DNA of 64,000 nucleotides. It comes from Pseudomonadota bacterium (lineage in GTDB: Bacteria; Bdellovibrionota_C; UBA2361; OMII01). The position numbers and the translations under genes are program-made. Below, piece after piece: positions 62,262 to 64,000 of the stretch. Position 1 is the stretch's first letter; each line of letters opens with the position of its first letter. The notes under the pieces are model-generated. The model worked only from the letters and a program-made list of their open reading frames with translations. It was not told where the DNA came from and made no database searches. The stretch lies in assembly GCA_026390555.1 (NCBI GenBank), contig JAPLFS010000064.1, positions 1-64,000 on the forward strand. Reading direction: 5' to 3'.

Positions 62262-63899
62262 CTAGACTACATCATCATGACTTGCTAATAACACCTCTTC
62301 TACCGAGGTAACTCCTGCTAGAACCTTCAGTCCACCGTCAGCACGTAGGGTTGCAAAGCCGCGCCTTATAGCGGAATTTTTGATCGTATTCGAATCGGCT
62401 CGTTGTAGAATATTTGAGCGAACCTCGTCGTCGATTATCAAGACCTCGTGAATACCTAGTCTACCTGAGTAGCCGCTACCCAGACAGTGTGGACAGCTAT
62501 CACTACCGGGTCGAAAAGCTTGACGGACCTTGATTGCGGCAGGATTTAGAGAGAGCTCGCGCAATTCAGCATCCGAGATCTCATAAGGAACCCGACAATG
62601 CTTGCACAGTCTGCGCACTAGACGTTGTGCGACCACGGCAAGTAAGCTGGATGAAACTAGGAATGGCTCGACCCCCATATCAAGCAGCCGAGATATGGCG
62701 CCTGCCGAATCGTTTGTATGTAACGTCGAGAGTACAAGGTGGCCTGTTAGAGAGGCTTGAATGGCGATCTCTGCTGTTTCAGTATCTCGAATCTCACCCA
62801 CCATCACCACATCCGGATCCTGACGGAGGATCGCACGTAAACCGTTGGCGAATGTAAAGTTGATCTTTGGGCTGACCTGCATCTGACCAATGCCGTCGAG
62901 TTGATACTCGATCGGGTCCTCTACGGTCAAAATATTGAGGTCCGGTTTATTGATGCTAGTCAGGCAGGAGTAGAGCGTAGTGGTCTTTCCCGAACCGGTT
63001 GGTCCGGTAACTAAGACGATACCATTTGGCTTGTTGAGGAGTCGCTTGAGCTTCTCAAGGTTAAGTTTCTCGATTCCGAGTTGTTCTAGATCGAGTACAG
63101 AGCCGGTCTTGTCGAGAAGACGCAGCACTATCCGCTCTCCGAACTGTGTCGGAACGGTCGATACTCGGATATCAACCTCCTTGCCGGCGATCTTAAGACC
63201 GATACGACCGTCCTGCGGTAGACGCTTTTCTGCGATATTGAGCCCCGCCATAACCTTAATGCGCGAGATAATCGCGGGCTGAAAGGTCTTCTCTTCAGTT
63301 GCAACATCGTAGAGCACACCATCAACCCTAAAGCGCACCTTGAGTTTCTCTTCAAAGGACTCGATATGTACGTCCGAAGCACGCTCAGAGCTGGCTTTGA
63401 AGATAATCGCGTTAACGTAACGGATAATCGGCGCATCATCATCGCCTGAATCGGTTACATCTATTTTAAGTTGATTGGTGAGATCATCCGGATCATCCTT
63501 ATTGTTGGAATTTGAAAGGTTGCTAGAGCGATCGCTCATCAGGCTAGTGCGAATCGAGTTAATCGCCTTGGTAATCTCTTCAGGTGAGGAGACGATCACC
63601 TGAATTGGCCGCTCATAGCAGATCCTAAGCTGCTCAATGGCCTCTACGTTCAAGGGATCTGCGGTGGCTACGAGTACGGATTTTTCATTACCCCCAATCG
63701 GCACAGTAAGAAATTGACGTCCCCACGAGCCTGCAATTCTGTCGAAGTCGCCACGCGCTGGATCACGGGGCGGAGCGGGCTCCGGCAACCGTTCGGTGTA
63801 TTGCAGGCCGAGCAGTTGCGCCATGACCCGACCTTGCGAGCCGATGATGCTACTGCCTGGGATCGTAGCTCCTGTGGCAGGTGGTGGAGTTGAGCTCAT
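62262..63899 (-). CDS. gspE: Type II secretion ATPase GspE
   Basis: GspE is the cytoplasmic hexameric ATPase that powers the secretion system. The 545-residue product has the N-terminal T2SSE domain (residues about 30-110), Walker A GPTGSGKTTTL (299-309), the Asp box, Walker B-like DPDVVMVGEIRDTETAE and a zinc-like four-cysteine loop (CKHC and CPHC, residues about 455-490). It starts at an ATG whose ATGA overlaps the end of the preceding gene. Confidence 0.95.
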   Translation of the reverse strand: MSSTPPPATGATIPGSSIIGSQGRVMAQLLGLQYTERLPEPAPPRDPARGDFDRIAGSWGRQFLTVPIGGNEKSVLVATADPLNVEAIEQLRICYERPIQVIVSSPEEITKAINSIRTSLMSDRSSNLSNSNNKDDPDDLTNQLKIDVTDSGDDDAPIIRYVNAIIFKASSERASDVHIESFEEKLKVRFRVDGVLYDVATEEKTFQPAIISRIKVMAGLNIAEKRLPQDGRIGLKIAGKEVDIRVSTVPTQFGERIVLRLLDKTGSVLDLEQLGIEKLNLEKLKRLLNKPNGIVLVTGPTGSGKTTTLYSCLTSINKPDLNILTVEDPIEYQLDGIGQMQVSPKINFTFANGLRAILRQDPDVVMVGEIRDTETAEIAIQASLTGHLVLSTLHTNDSAGAISRLLDMGVEPFLVSSSLLAVVAQRLVRRLCKHCRVPYEISDAELRELSLNPAAIKVRQAFRPGSDSCPHCLGSGYSGRLGIHEVLIIDDEVRSNILQRADSNTIKNSAIRRGFATLRADGGLKVLAGVTSVEEVLLASHDDVV

Positions 63900-64000
63900 C
63901 GTGTAGCGCCTTGTAACCAGGGACCCTTACCTAGATTCATTGTCTCGTATGGGGATAGGGTATGCCAGCTCTTTGGTATGGCAGCTGCTCCGGCACGGTA
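63896..64000 (-). CDS. C-terminal fragment of the gene before gspE (gspD?)
   Basis: The window holds only the final 34 codons of an open frame whose TGA overlaps the gspE ATG. It reads SWHTLSPYETMNLGKGPWLQ near the end. By position it is likely GspD, the outer-membrane secretin, but the fragment itself has no diagnostic motif. Confidence 0.5.
   Translation of the reverse strand, partial: YRAGAAAIPKSWHTLSPYETMNLGKGPWLQGATR

Overview
This is a Gram-negative bacterial chromosome segment of about 50% G+C. The evidence for that is the Tol-Pal envelope system, LptE, a lipid A-type acyltransferase, lipoproteins and a type II secretion operon. Most of it is core housekeeping sequence, densely packed and mostly on the + strand up to 20 kb. 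The gene mix would suit a deltaproteobacterium-like lineage in the broad sense (Bdellovibrionota, SAR324 or similar), but nothing here fixes the taxon and no database was searched.

Layout. 0-11 kb: the end of the S10 operon (rplP, rpmC, rpsQ), the spc operon without rpsN (rplN to rplO), a terminator, then secY-adk, and the alpha operon (rpmJ, rpsM, rpsK, rpsD, rpoA, rplQ). 11-13.4 kb: fabI, lptE and two unknown genes. 13.5-21.8 kb: rpsT, dcd, a secreted Pro/Thr-rich protein, long-form ispH, a PfkB kinase, a membrane-anchored unknown, and tpiA-gap without pgk. 21.9-26.9 kb: tolQ-tolR-tolA-tolB-pal-cpoB. 26.9-29.3 kb: ribF, an rluD-like pseudouridine synthase and a small Pro/Ser-linker protein.

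29.3-37.5 kb is an AT-richer island: a structured non-coding stretch, a good promoter candidate, then a SulP transporter, DabA (DUF2309), a NuoL-like DabB and a second NuoM/N-like membrane protein. Together they look like an energy-coupled inorganic-carbon accumulation locus with an additional subunit. 37.5-44 kb: pgeF, a DUF465 protein, a polyprenyl diphosphate synthase, tRNA-Glu, queG, lipoproteins and an inositol-phosphatase family enzyme.

44-49.4 kb is the most unusual gene set. A threonine aldolase overlaps a SET-domain methyltransferase gene on the - strand. Divergent from them is a tightly coupled trio joined by ATGA overlaps: a fold-type I PLP enzyme, a fold-type III PLP decarboxylase-like enzyme and an Asp/Asn beta-hydroxylase-like oxygenase. 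This looks like an undescribed amino-acid tailoring pathway. 49.4-51.6 kb is an insertion with broken IS91-family transposase pieces and a class II Fic gene, bounded by a 170-bp duplication of the junction between the hydroxylase gene and the lpxL-like gene.

51.6-64 kb: an lpxL-like acyltransferase, an M50 protease with CBS domains, a UDP-HexNAc dehydrogenase/epimerase pair (surface polysaccharide precursors), a phosphopantetheinyl transferase facing an AMP-forming ligase, and a type II secretion operon in the order gspE-F-G-H-I-J on the - strand. The C-terminal end of one more gene runs off the right edge.
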